Source: Clostridium cuniculi | Lineage (GTDB): Bacteria; Bacillota; Clostridia; Clostridiales; Clostridiaceae | Direction of reading: 5' to 3' | Assembly (NCBI RefSeq): GCF_004353185.1 | Contig: NZ_SMUS01000007.1 | Coordinates: 1 to 64,000 of the forward strand | DNA length: 64,000 nt | Shown: one piece after another, positions 1 through 7,631 of the stretch | Position numbering within the stretch: the first letter of the stretch is position 1 | How the letters are laid out: the number at the start of each line of letters is the position of its first letter | The notes under the pieces: generated by a model | Database searches by the model: none | The model's input: the letters and a program-made list of their open reading frames with translations, nothing else | What the model was told of the DNA's origin: nothing | Program-made: the position numbers and the translations under genes

Positions 1-72
1 ATTTAACTGTTCTGCAATCTCTCTTGCATTTAATCCATTGCAATATAATTGCCCTACTAACTCTTTGTTCAT
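1..72 (-). CDS. Helix-turn-helix-like phage protein (partial, N-terminal 24 residues)
   Basis: The first 24 codons of a minus-strand gene are visible, opening MNKELVGQLYCNGLNAREIA and continuing off the left edge. The residues resemble the start of a helix-turn-helix, as in sigma-region-4-like regulators or small terminase subunits, but too little is present to choose. The start is supported by an AAGGGGGA ribosome binding site. The gene follows a terminator and a promoter of its own, so it probably opens a new transcription unit of the prophage. Confidence 0.6.
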   Translation of the reverse strand, partial: MNKELVGQLYCNGLNAREIAEQLN

Positions 73-91
73 TTCTATTCCCCCTTAAAAA

Positions 92-135
92 ATTATATAG
101 TTTACCCCAACCCATTCAAAGTGGACACTTTGAAT
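92..135 (-). promoter_or_regulatory. Promoter with overlapping 10+10 bp palindrome
   Basis: On the minus strand a TATAAT -10 (92-97) is spaced 16 bp from TTGAAT (114-119). The -35 lies in one arm of a perfect inverted repeat, ATTCAAAGTG (114-123) and CACTTTGAAT (126-135), separated by two bases. The overlap suggests an operator or activator site controlling the gene at the left edge. Seen directly; the regulator is unknown. Confidence 0.6.
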
Positions 136-211
136 TTTTAATGCGAAATATACTTGCAAACTTTATGTTATTTCTGATTTATTTTCGTTATACTGATTTT
201 AATATAAACAT

Positions 212-266
212 AAAAAAATAGCACCTCACATTTTTTTATGTTTTCTAATGTTTTAGTGCTATTTTT
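212..266 (-). terminator. Terminator after the early prophage operon
   Basis: Arms AAATAGCAC (216-224) and GTGCTATTT (256-264) are followed on the minus strand by a T-rich run. It lies 40 bp beyond the last gene of the long minus-strand operon. The loop is long (about 31 bases) and AT-rich, so folding strength is uncertain. Confidence 0.6.
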
Positions 267-305
267 ATTGAATTTCTAAATATTCTATTTATGTTTTCTT
301 ATTAT

Positions 306-548
306 TTATTCATTTTCCATACTTAATCTCTTTTTTATTACTTTTGTACCAAATGCAGATGCAACTACATTACCTTTTTTAGTTATTATTATCGATAATG
401 TTTTTCTTCCTTCTGTTGCATCTATAAATTTATCATATTCTCTCGCCACCTTAATTTTACGTTTCATCGGAGCACTATTAGGCTCCATTACTGCTAAAAC
501 TTCTTCCGCATTTAAACTATTCCCATATCCAATCTCTATTAACTTCAT
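306..548 (-). CDS. DUF370 / RemA-like DNA-binding regulator
   Basis: This 80-residue protein matches the RemA/YlzA (DUF370) family from end to end. The opening MKLIEIGYGN, the central SAPMKRKI segment and the IDATEGRKTLSIIIT segment are the conserved blocks. In Bacillus subtilis RemA is a chromosomal DNA-binding activator of matrix and osmoprotection genes. Here the gene sits in a prophage early operon, five bases after the preceding gene, with an AAGGAG site before its start. It probably acts as a phage-encoded transcription factor, which is inference. Its C-terminal residues resemble those of the neighbouring 74-aa protein. Confidence 0.85.
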   Translation of the reverse strand: MKLIEIGYGNSLNAEEVLAVMEPNSAPMKRKIKVAREYDKFIDATEGRKTLSIIITKKGNVVASAFGTKVIKKRLSMENE

Positions 549-552
549 CTTT

Positions 553-777
553 TTACTCCTTATTTTCCATACTTAGCTTTTCTTTTAGCATATAATATTT
601 TTCTATTCTTAACTCTTTTTTATATTTTTTATATTTAATATATTTGTCATAATTTATAGAATTAACATACTCTTCCGCCCACCTTACAACTTTTTCAAAT
701 ATTCCTTTTGTCTTTTCCATAAGCTTATATACAAATTCTTTCATCGCTTCTGCTAAATTATTTAACGCTTCTTCCAT
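553..777 (-). CDS. Hypothetical phage protein, 74 aa
   Basis: I do not recognise this protein. It has a helical, amphipathic N-terminal half and a very Lys/Tyr-rich C-terminal half (residues 45-60). Its last residues, KLSMENKE, resemble the RLSMENE end of the next gene, which suggests a small duplication or recombination. The start ATG overlaps the stop of the preceding gene (TAATG), indicating translational coupling in the early operon. Confidence 0.7.
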   Translation of the reverse strand: MEEALNNLAEAMKEFVYKLMEKTKGIFEKVVRWAEEYVNSINYDKYIKYKKYKKELRIEKYYMLKEKLSMENKE

Positions 778-968
778 TACTCTTCACTCCCAAATTTAAT
801 ATTTCTTAAACTATATATTTCTGCCCACTCTTGTATCTCTTCAATTTCTTTGTGACATTCTTTACAGAAATTAATAACCATTTGTTTGCCTTTATATTCT
901 ATCGGAATCTCATCACACAATTTTCTTTCATTACAAGCTATACACTCGGTCATAACATTAAATTCCAT
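777..968 (-). CDS. Small zinc-binding phage protein, 63 aa
   Basis: Four cysteines in two pairs (CIAC near residue 10, then a C-x2-C around residue 36) suggest one structural zinc site, followed by a Glu-rich helix. There is no recognised family. An AAGGAG ribosome binding site precedes the ATG. It lies in the early minus-strand operon and is coupled to the downstream 74-aa gene by a one-base overlap. Confidence 0.7.
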   Translation of the reverse strand: MEFNVMTECIACNERKLCDEIPIEYKGKQMVINFCKECHKEIEEIQEWAEIYSLRNIKFGSEE

Positions 969-1059
969 AAAATCGCTCCTTATTTATTGATACTGATTTT
1001 TATATGAGAATGAACACTTAAAACTATGCTGCAATAAATGCTCATTCCCTATTGTTTTA

Positions 1060-2178
1060 TTATTTTTCTATATAATTAATTACATGCTTAATTATCATGT
1101 TAATACTTCCATCACCGTTTCTTTTAATTTCAAACTTACTAGGATCTTTATATGCTTCTCTATCGATATATAAATCTATATCATTATCAATTTTAATTCT
1201 TACTCTCTTAAGCTTCTTCTCAACAAACTGTTTATCTACTTTAATTTCTTCAGCTATTCCATTGCCTTCAATGAATGTTTCAAAGTCCTTCTTCTTATTT
1301 GGCTCATCTCTAAATAATTTATCTGCTAATTCATTAATATTTATATTATCCTCTTTTTGCAATTTATCCTTAACCCATGTTCTTATCTTTTCTGCTTCTT
1401 CTGCATTTTCAGTTATATTAAATCTTATCCATCTTTCAACTGCATTAATGAATGCTTTAGTTTCTGTTCTACTATCACTAACTTGACTGCAACCTAAGAA
1501 AATATTTGAAAAATAATTTTCACTATATCCATCATCTATTTTTCTTGATTTATCATTATCCATTACCCATAAATCAAATTTTTGACCTTCTTTTATAGGT
1601 TTTATAAATGCTGCTTTTTTAATCTTTTGCCCTCCGCCTGGTAAAGTTGAGCTATGTTTTATAAGTTCAACCTCAAATTTATCGTCTATAGACTCTACTT
1701 GATGTGTAAAACTATTAACATAACCTAAATTAAGTATTCCTAGCATTGGTCCTTGGTCAGTTAGTATTGTTGTAACTATAAGATCACAACTTAAAATATT
1801 TGAATCACCTTTCATAATATAAAACAAAGTATTAGCTAAATCTTTTGATATTTCTATTAAGTTTCCATTTATTCCATCTTTAAAATAATCTTCAACTATG
1901 TCTTTAATAGGACTTCTTTCATCACAAAATTTCGCTGGAACTAGATCATCACTTTTAAATATTTTATCTATATGCTTATATAAAAACTTGTACGTATCTT
2001 CTGTTAACTCTAACGCATACTCATTTAAAATTGGCTCATCTACATTTACATCTAATACATGAATTACTGCATCTTGTATATTAATATCATTAACTCTATC
2101 TCCTGTATCTATCATCATTCTTTGCTCCTTATACTCAAATCCATTTTTCTTTTTAGTCTTATTTGATTCATATATCAT
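1060..2178 (-). CDS. NdpA/YejK-like nucleoid-associated protein
   Basis: The protein resembles the 37-kDa nucleoid-associated protein family (NdpA/YejK, Pfam NA37): an N-terminal IQDAVIHVLD strand followed by an all-alpha/beta body of roughly 340 residues. These proteins bind nucleoid DNA in enterobacteria and occur in phages and plasmids of Firmicutes. Two starts look usable. The annotated ATG (372 aa) has AAAGGAG ten bases upstream. An internal ATG at 2118 (residue 21) has AAGGAG six bases upstream and would begin just before the family's usual N-terminus. The first 20 residues are Lys-rich. Gene placement in a phage early operon suggests a role in DNA organisation during infection, which is inference. 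Confidence 0.75.
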   Translation of the reverse strand: MIYESNKTKKKNGFEYKEQRMMIDTGDRVNDINIQDAVIHVLDVNVDEPILNEYALELTEDTYKFLYKHIDKIFKSDDLVPAKFCDERSPIKDIVEDYFKDGINGNLIEISKDLANTLFYIMKGDSNILSCDLIVTTILTDQGPMLGILNLGYVNSFTHQVESIDDKFEVELIKHSSTLPGGGQKIKKAAFIKPIKEGQKFDLWVMDNDKSRKIDDGYSENYFSNIFLGCSQVSDSRTETKAFINAVERWIRFNITENAEEAEKIRTWVKDKLQKEDNININELADKLFRDEPNKKKDFETFIEGNGIAEEIKVDKQFVEKKLKRVRIKIDNDIDLYIDREAYKDPSKFEIKRNGDGSINMIIKHVINYIEK

Positions 2179-2220
2179 ATTCTCTTTTCTCCTTTACTCA
2201 TAATATTTTTGAATTGCTAA

Positions 2221-2433
2221 TTATCTTATTGCTATATCAATTCTTCCATTCTTATAAATCCTAACTTTAAATTTATTTTTACAAAAAGGACATACTACAT
2301 TTTGATTTTTGTACACCTCTTTTGCAATTACGTATTCATCACAATTCATACACGTAAACCAGTGAACTAACTCTCCATCTTTACAAGTTTTATTTCCTTC
2401 ATCATCTAAAAATACTCTATCTATTTGTTTCAC
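2221..2433 (-). CDS. Zinc-ribbon phage protein, 70 aa
   Basis: The central region carries CMNC (residues 28-31) and CPFC (about 48-51), a rubredoxin-like zinc ribbon of the kind found in small phage and transcription-associated proteins. The C-terminal KVRIYKNGRIDIAIR looks like the closing beta strands. No specific function can be assigned. The start codon is a near-cognate preceded by an AGGAAAGGAA site. Confidence 0.65.
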   Translation of the reverse strand: MKQIDRVFLDDEGNKTCKDGELVHWFTCMNCDEYVIAKEVYKNQNVVCPFCKNKFKVRIYKNGRIDIAIR

Positions 2434-2472
2434 TTTAACTGTTCCTTTCCTAACAATATTTTTGAATTGTTC

Positions 2473-2589
2473 TTATAAAGAATCTTCTCGCAAACTCTTT
2501 AAATATTGATATACACTATTATCTTGAAATGGTCTCCTATTACTTTTCCATTCTGTATATCCACAAACATATTTATTATCTCTATTCAT
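2473..2589 (-). CDS. Hypothetical phage protein, 38 aa
   Basis: I place the start at the ATG at 2587-2589, which has a perfect AGGAGG nine bases upstream. Longer in-frame starts at 2649 and 2667 would read through this ribosome binding site and overlap the YopX-like gene. The product begins MNRDNKYVCGYTEWKSNRRP and has no recognised domain. It is flanked on both sides by copies of the intercistronic repeat. Confidence 0.5.
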   Translation of the reverse strand: MNRDNKYVCGYTEWKSNRRPFQDNSVYQYLKSLREDSL

Positions 2590-2635
2590 AGGTAAATTCC
2601 TCCTAATTAAATACATATTTTTTTTAAATTGTTCT

Positions 2636-3034
2636 CTAATTGATTTCATAAATATTCCCACAAACACAACTAATTTTTAACCAAAACCCTAAATCTTTTC
2701 TTAGTAGATTTTTATGTTTTTGTTCTCTAAAATCAACATAAAACCCTGTATGACTAGCATGTTCATCATCAAAAGGATTTTTATACTCTCCATACCTAAC
2801 TACTCCTTTTACATCTTCGTTAAACTGGTAGGGTATTAAATCACCTTCATAAACATCTACATTATTTGCATCTTTTAAGCCTGTATATTGATTGATTTCA
2901 TATTCTTCTAATATCATTCCATTATTTTTATAGATTTCTAATCCGCAACTATCAAATGTTATTATGAATTCTTTTAAATCAATGAATTTATTTTCCTTAA
3001 GATCTCTAATTCTAAATTTAATTTCTCTGCTCAT
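2636..3034 (-). CDS. YopX family phage protein
   Basis: This 132-residue protein carries the YopX signature: an N-terminal EIKFRIRD strand, the motif QYTGLKDANNVDVYEGDL near residue 50, and a C-terminal CGNIYE. YopX proteins are very common in Firmicute prophages and have no established biochemical role. The stop overlaps a copy of the intercistronic repeat. Confidence 0.88.
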   Translation of the reverse strand: MSREIKFRIRDLKENKFIDLKEFIITFDSCGLEIYKNNGMILEEYEINQYTGLKDANNVDVYEGDLIPYQFNEDVKGVVRYGEYKNPFDDEHASHTGFYVDFREQKHKNLLRKDLGFWLKISCVCGNIYEIN

Positions 3035-3069
3035 TCTCTATCCCCCACACAATATTTTTGAATTGTTCT

Positions 3070-3999
3070 CTAAATCAACACCTTAAATATGCTTTCAAAT
3101 ATTGTTACTGGTATTGAATTACCCGCTTGTTTATATAAAGCTCCATTTAATTTACCTTCTCTTCCTGGATGTGCTTTTAATGCAGCTTCAAAATCTTCAT
3201 CATCATATCCTTGCAATATCCAACACTCTCTTTCGGTAAGATATCTATACCTACCATCTCCCAAATCAATAACCCCACTATTAGGACATCTCATTTGTTT
3301 AGTAGTTATAGTCATACAATAGTCTTTTATAACTTGTACTCTTCCTCCAAAGCTACCATCTGTTGAATTAATCTTTTTTATCATACTAGGCTGACTTACT
3401 ATATATTTATCTTCTGTAGTATCTTCTAAATATTCTTTTATATTTCTTAATGGCTTTCTTTCTAGCTTATCAAAATCAAATTTAGTTCCATCTAACATAG
3501 ATATAGTAAATACCCTTTCTCTATGTTGTGGTAATCCAAAATCAAGACTATTAAGGGTTTGATAAGAATTTGTATATCCTAGTTTCTCCATTTCACTTAA
3601 ATATCTATTAAAATTATGGATCATGTGCTTACTTAAAACATTTTTAACATTCTCCCATATTACAACTCTTGGTTTCCATTCTCCCATTTGCTTAATAATA
3701 TTAATTGTTTCCCACATCAAGCTACTTCTAGTTTCTGAACCTTCATCCGCTCCAGCTTGTCTACCTGCAATGCTAAAATCTTGACAAGGGCTTCCATGAA
3801 TTAATATATCCGGCTTAAGATTATATCCAACTACACTTTGAGTTTTGTATTCTAAATCTTTACTAAATATTGAATTATAACTTCTTACTGCCTTTTCATC
3901 TATCTCTACATAGTCAATTGCTTTTACAGGTACATCTAAGTTAATTAATGCTTTTCTAGGTGACCCTATACCTCCAAATAGCTCTAATATCTGTATCAC
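3070..3999 (-). CDS. DNA (cytosine-5) methyltransferase, orphan phage enzyme
   Basis: The 309-residue protein has the C5-methyltransferase motifs in order: motif I LELFGGIGS (residues 5-13), the catalytic PCQDFS loop (71-76, nucleophile Cys72), ENV (116-118) and QHRERVF (158-164), with a short target-recognition region and the C-terminal AGNSIPV motif. It transfers methyl groups from SAM to cytosine in double-stranded DNA. No restriction endonuclease is next to it, so it probably protects phage DNA from host restriction. The recognition sequence cannot be read from the protein. Confidence 0.95.
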   Translation of the reverse strand: MIQILELFGGIGSPRKALINLDVPVKAIDYVEIDEKAVRSYNSIFSKDLEYKTQSVVGYNLKPDILIHGSPCQDFSIAGRQAGADEGSETRSSLMWETINIIKQMGEWKPRVVIWENVKNVLSKHMIHNFNRYLSEMEKLGYTNSYQTLNSLDFGLPQHRERVFTISMLDGTKFDFDKLERKPLRNIKEYLEDTTEDKYIVSQPSMIKKINSTDGSFGGRVQVIKDYCMTITTKQMRCPNSGVIDLGDGRYRYLTERECWILQGYDDEDFEAALKAHPGREGKLNGALYKQAGNSIPVTIFESIFKVLI

Positions 4000-4033
4000 T
4001 TTATCACCTCATTTGTTTCATAATATAATCAAA

Positions 4034-4174
4034 TTATTCGCTTAACTCTTTTATCTCTTCTAAATGAGCTTCATCCTTAGTAAACTCTTCATCGCAAACA
4101 ATGCATCTAAAACTATTATTTTCGCCTTTCAAAATATCAATCGCTCCACAATTCGGACATGTTATTACATACAT
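4034..4174 (-). CDS. Small zinc-ribbon protein, 46 aa
   Basis: The frame opens MYVITCPNCGAIDILK and carries CPNC (residues 6-9) and CIVC (24-27), an apparent one-zinc ribbon followed by an acidic helix. An AAGGAG site lies ten bases before the ATG. It fits the gap between the methyltransferase and the next gene and points the same way. No specific function is known. Confidence 0.65.
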   Translation of the reverse strand: MYVITCPNCGAIDILKGENNSFRCIVCDEEFTKDEAHLEEIKELSE

Positions 4175-4293
4175 TCAATATCAACTCCTTTTTAACTTGG
4201 CTTCTATCTGTAAATTTAATAACTAACTTTTTCATAATCATTACTCGTCTACAAATAACACTTATTCTAAATAACTAACTTTAATAATTATTT

Positions 4294-4509
4294 TTAAATG
4301 TTGCTATATCCAAAACTTACAATTTCTTGTAAAGCTATAATTGTTTCTTTATTATCAACTAAATCAGTAAGTGTAATATATCCCACGCCCTCATTTCTCA
4401 TAACCTTCTGAAGACCGCTTAAATAAGCTTTCATATTTGATTCTTCTCCTTCATCCGGCTTAAAATATCCCATATCTCCATTTTTAAATCTTATTTTTAT
4501 CTCTATCAC
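4294..4509 (-). CDS. Hypothetical phage protein, 71 aa
   Basis: I do not recognise this protein. It is a compact alpha/beta sequence with no cysteines and no membrane segment. The start has AAAGGTG at good spacing. Its position between early small genes suggests an accessory early-phage protein. Confidence 0.6.
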   Translation of the reverse strand: MIEIKIRFKNGDMGYFKPDEGEESNMKAYLSGLQKVMRNEGVGYITLTDLVDNKETIIALQEIVSFGYSNI

Positions 4510-4569
4510 CTTTATTTCTCTCTTTCATATTTACAGTAATTTAAAAGTCTTATTTCAAATTGTAATCTA

Positions 4570-4773
4570 TTAATCTTCAAAACAATCCGTTATTTCAACT
4601 TCATCTATATCGCCATTATCATCTTCTACTATTTCTAAAACCTTTATATTTTTATGTTCTAACGAGTTTCCAATGTAATCCCATCCCATTTGCTTTCCTT
4701 CCTTCTCTGCTTTATCTAAGATGCTTTGAAATTCTTCATCACTTATCTTATCTTCATCAACTTCTATAAGCAT
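4570..4773 (-). CDS. Hypothetical acidic phage protein, 67 aa
   Basis: The product is strongly acidic (about one third Asp/Glu), ending DIDEVEITDCFED. There is no recognised domain. The ATG lacks a well-spaced ribosome binding site (GAGG lies about 19 bases upstream), so either the start or the gene itself is less certain. Small acidic phage proteins can mimic DNA, but nothing here shows that. Confidence 0.5.
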   Translation of the reverse strand: MLIEVDEDKISDEEFQSILDKAEKEGKQMGWDYIGNSLEHKNIKVLEIVEDDNGDIDEVEITDCFED

Positions 4774-4839
4774 TTCATGTTAAAACTTTATAACCTCATC
4801 AATATATAATCTATACTTCATTACTCTTCCTACAAATTA

Positions 4840-5559
4840 TCAGTTTTCTTCACTAACACTCTTTACATGATCCATATAAAAAGCTGAATGCATTCCATTG
4901 AAAATTACATTTACTGTTTTATTACCTGGACCATATACCCTAACTACTTTTCCTATATACTCTTTATTTTGATATTTAACTTTAACTATACTTCCAACTT
5001 CTATAGTCTTAATATCGTTCTGATTTTTTTCTTTATCGTGCTGCAATTCTTCATTATCGTTCTTGAAAATAACCTCTTCGTCCTTGTATATAGGATTGGC
5101 CATATAATCAACTATCCATCCTTTGTTATTTATCAAATGAACATTTATTCCACAGCTACTGTCCTTTGTTATGACTATATAACTAGAATCACCAAATCTT
5201 TTTATAACCTTATCAATATTTCGAGTTTTCTTAAATTCCTCCAGTAATTGCTCTTGCTTATCATTAACCTTAAAATCTTCTTTAGCAAAAAGTATGTTAT
5301 CCATTGGTAGTAATGCTCTTAATTCATTAGTTCTATAATCCTCTTTGCCATTTCTATAAAGCATAATTCTTTCTTTTTCAGTTTCTATGGAATATCTGCC
5401 ACCAAAACATTTTATTATTCTTAAAGCTATGCTTTTATATTTATTAATAATTTCATCATCTGTATTTTTATCAATTTCAATAACTTTCTTGACTTCTTCC
5501 TTAGGTGTTATTACTGGAAGGTCAAATATTGATACTTGACCTTCTATTATTGATATCAT
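4840..5559 (-). CDS. Phage protein with C-terminal SH3/KOW-like barrel, 239 aa
   Basis: The N-terminus MISIIEGQVSIFDLP resembles the opening of several clostridial phage replication-region proteins. Residues 30-150 are an unrecognised alpha/beta region. After a charged linker the last 50 residues (VGSIVKVKYQNKEYIGKVVR onward) look like a small SH3/KOW-type beta barrel. The start overlaps the stop of the upstream 47-aa gene by one base. Function unknown. Confidence 0.65.
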   Translation of the reverse strand: MISIIEGQVSIFDLPVITPKEEVKKVIEIDKNTDDEIINKYKSIALRIIKCFGGRYSIETEKERIMLYRNGKEDYRTNELRALLPMDNILFAKEDFKVNDKQEQLLEEFKKTRNIDKVIKRFGDSSYIVITKDSSCGINVHLINNKGWIVDYMANPIYKDEEVIFKNDNEELQHDKEKNQNDIKTIEVGSIVKVKYQNKEYIGKVVRVYGPGNKTVNVIFNGMHSAFYMDHVKSVSEEN

Positions 5560-5702
5560 TAATCTTGCTCCTGAATAACATCTATAATTATTATTTTTGT
5601 AGCATTATCTGCTACCCATTTACCTAATATCCCATAACTATCAAACTTCTTCTCCTTTGCTTCTCCGTTCCATCTATCTATATATATACAAGTTAATTCC
5701 AT
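5559..5702 (-). CDS. Hypothetical phage protein, 47 aa
   Basis: The frame opens MELTCIYIDRWNGEAKEKKF and ends IIDVIQEQD. A GGAAGG site precedes the ATG, and the stop overlaps the next start (TAATG), typical of coupled phage genes. No recognised family. Confidence 0.6.
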   Translation of the reverse strand: MELTCIYIDRWNGEAKEKKFDSYGILGKWVADNATKIIIIDVIQEQD

Positions 5703-5812
5703 ATAAATTTACCTTCCTTTAACGCTTTATTTACTGCTTCCTTAGCACTTAATCCTTTAAAGTAATATTCAACTGCTTTTATTAAAACTTTTTCTAAAAT
5801 CTCTTTCTCCAT
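5693..5812 (-). CDS. Hypothetical phage protein, 39 aa
   Basis: The frame opens MEKEILEKVLIKAVEYYFKG, a helical peptide, and overlaps the following gene by ten bases. AGAGGT lies five bases before the ATG. The coding overlap and ribosome binding site support expression. No family recognised. Confidence 0.5.
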   Translation of the reverse strand: MEKEILEKVLIKAVEYYFKGLSAKEAVNKALKEGKFIWN

Positions 5813-5948
5813 AATCTACCTCTAATAAATATTTCCGAAAGAATCTTAAAACATTCTAAATTTGTAATCCCCACTACTCTTAATAGCCTGTCCAAAGCTC
5901 CTTTCTTTAATATTTTTTATTTATATAAATGCCCTAAAGCATTGATAA

Positions 5949-6737
5949 CTATTGCTTATTTTTATTTTCAAAAGCTTTCATTCTATAATTAGAATCTTGC
6001 TTAAATGTAACTCCAAACTTTCCATCAAACCTTTCAAGTATTCTTTCTCCCATAGCTTCGTCTAGATTTCTTAGCATATTAGGAGTACATTCTGTAGAAA
6101 ATAAAGTAGGTAAATTATTGAAATATCTATAATTTAATATTGGATATATATGTTTTGTGTCTACTTCTGTCAATCCACCAACTAATGCTCCATTCCTAAC
6201 CTTATCTTTAAATAAATCATCTATTATTAGAACTTTAGCTTTTTTATACCTATCTGATATTTTGGTATAATACTCTGTATCTGTTGCACATGATTTTAAT
6301 TCTCTTATAGCTTCTATATACGATATATATACAACCGGTATTTTTTTATCTACCAAAGCCTTTCCAATAGCAATTACTATATGAGTTTTCCCTGCTCCCG
6401 GTTGCCCCATTAATCCAAACCAATTTTTATCCGATTTTATAATTTCATCGAAATTTTCTATATATTCAACCGCTAGTTTTTTTGCTCTAATTGTAGTATC
6501 ATTGTAAGCATTATAATTTCTTAGCAATTTTACATTCTCGGGATTAACTCCAAACGCTTCCCATATTCTTCGTGTATAATCCAATTGATAACATTCACAT
6601 CTAGCAATTACTTTCCCCTCATCATTTAATAACCAAGTTGTATCTTTACACTTAGCACATTTATAACTATTAGTAACAGTCGAAGCTATATCTTGTTTCT
6701 TTCTCACTTGCTTCAATATTCGTTCTAATGCTTCCAC
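5949..6737 (-). CDS. DnaC/IstB-like helicase loader ATPase
   Basis: The 262-residue AAA+ protein has an N-terminal Cys cluster (CAKC at 27-30, CEC at 47-49), Walker A GQPGAGKT (111-118) and a Walker B IIDD (about 171-174). This is the layout of DnaC/DnaI-type loaders that deliver replicative helicase to phage origins. The start is GTG at 6735-6737 with AAAGGAG nine bases upstream. It overlaps the replisome organizer gene by 68 bases, so the two are translated together. No phage helicase is seen here, so it may recruit the host DnaB. Confidence 0.9.
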   Translation of the reverse strand: MEALERILKQVRKKQDIASTVTNSYKCAKCKDTTWLLNDEGKVIARCECYQLDYTRRIWEAFGVNPENVKLLRNYNAYNDTTIRAKKLAVEYIENFDEIIKSDKNWFGLMGQPGAGKTHIVIAIGKALVDKKIPVVYISYIEAIRELKSCATDTEYYTKISDRYKKAKVLIIDDLFKDKVRNGALVGGLTEVDTKHIYPILNYRYFNNLPTLFSTECTPNMLRNLDEAMGERILERFDGKFGVTFKQDSNYRMKAFENKNKQ

Positions 6738-7548
6738 TCTTGTCCGCTCCTTTATTTCTATAATTCCCCTCTAATACTTTTATAAAGTTATTCGGCTTAA
6801 TAAACCAATCGAATGTAATACACCAACCCCTATCATTTTGCCCCTTTAAAAAGTCTGAATTATTTATACTTTCTATCGCTTCAATTACTTTTTCTATACC
6901 AACATCTTTAATCCTAGAATTCAATAACTTAGCTCTAGTGCTATTCGCTCTTATGCTTACTACCTTTGATAAATTTAATTTATTCCAAGCTTCAATTACT
7001 GGTAGTAATTTATTACTACTTAATATATCTTTAGATATATTCTTAATATCTATATCTCTTTCTTCTTCTTTTTCTCTTTCTTCTTCTTTTTCTAGAGGAA
7101 CGACGTCTGACGAAGTATCGGCAGATATGTCGGTCGACGTATCGGCAGATATTGATGCAAGTAATTTTTGTTTTGCTCTTTTTTCCCTTTGATATAATCT
7201 ATCTCTTTCCTTCCTCTTTTCATATGCATCTAAAGTTTGATGTTTGCTCCAATTAGGAATAGTTATAACCTTGTCTATAACCTCTATCATTTCAAAGTCA
7301 GCAAATGTTTTTAGTGCAAATCTTACTGTATTAATATCCCTTCTAAATATAGTTGCCAACATTTCATCTGTATAAGGTATTCTTTCATTTAATAAAAACA
7401 CTCCGCTATTATTGTTTTTACCAGCTAAACATAATAGCTTAAACCAAATTACTATAATAGAGTCAGCTCCTGGTAAACTCTCTATTAAAAGTATTTTTTC
7501 ATCATCAAATATATCTGTAACAATTTTTATCCACTTTACAGCTCCCAT
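6670..7548 (-). CDS. Phage replisome organizer (DnaD-like) protein
   Basis: The N-terminal 120 residues (MGAVKWIKIVTDIFDDEKI onward) match the phage replisome organizer N-terminal winged-helix domain, which binds the origin. Residues 125-165 form a low-complexity linker with imperfect repeats of SADTS and a KEEER run. The C-terminal 120 residues are helical and DnaD-like. With the DnaC-like loader it would initiate phage replication, so the origin may lie within or near this gene. AAAGGA precedes the ATG. Confidence 0.85.
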   Translation of the reverse strand: MGAVKWIKIVTDIFDDEKILLIESLPGADSIIVIWFKLLCLAGKNNNSGVFLLNERIPYTDEMLATIFRRDINTVRFALKTFADFEMIEVIDKVITIPNWSKHQTLDAYEKRKERDRLYQREKRAKQKLLASISADTSTDISADTSSDVVPLEKEEEREKEEERDIDIKNISKDILSSNKLLPVIEAWNKLNLSKVVSIRANSTRAKLLNSRIKDVGIEKVIEAIESINNSDFLKGQNDRGWCITFDWFIKPNNFIKVLEGNYRNKGADKSGSIRTNIEASEKETRYSFDCY

Positions 7549-7591
7549 TTTTCTATCCTTTCTGTTATAATAAAAATGATTTGTTTTATTT

Positions 7592-7626
7592 GGACTTACC
7601 TTTACTTTGGTCGGTGAGGTATGTCC
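7592..7626. repeat. Hairpin between replication genes
   Basis: Arms GGACTTACCT (7592-7601) and AGGTATGTCC (7617-7626) pair with one mismatch around a 15-base loop. It lies just after the 109-aa gene and before the replisome organizer. It has no clear T-run, so it may be an RNA-processing or regulatory hairpin rather than a terminator. Confidence 0.4.
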
Positions 7627-7631
7627 ATTTT

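Larger units (their letters stand above)
2200..3069. repeat. Intercistronic 20-bp repeat at four successive gene junctions
   Basis: Copies of ACAATATTTTTGAATTGTTC or close variants lie at 2200-2220, 2453-2473, 2613-2635 (degenerate) and 3049-3069. On the minus strand each sits at the stop codon of one gene and upstream of the ribosome binding site of the next. The repeat is itself a weak inverted repeat (ACAAT...ATTGT). Confidence 0.75.

Noticed and set aside
4128-4241. A 35-codon minus-strand frame starting MIMKKLVIKFTD
   Set aside because: It overlaps the zinc-ribbon gene in another frame and lacks a convincing ribosome binding site.
5813-5948. Possible TTG-started 33-codon frame after AAAGGAG
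   Set aside because: The ribosome binding site is only two bases from the start, and there is no supporting similarity.
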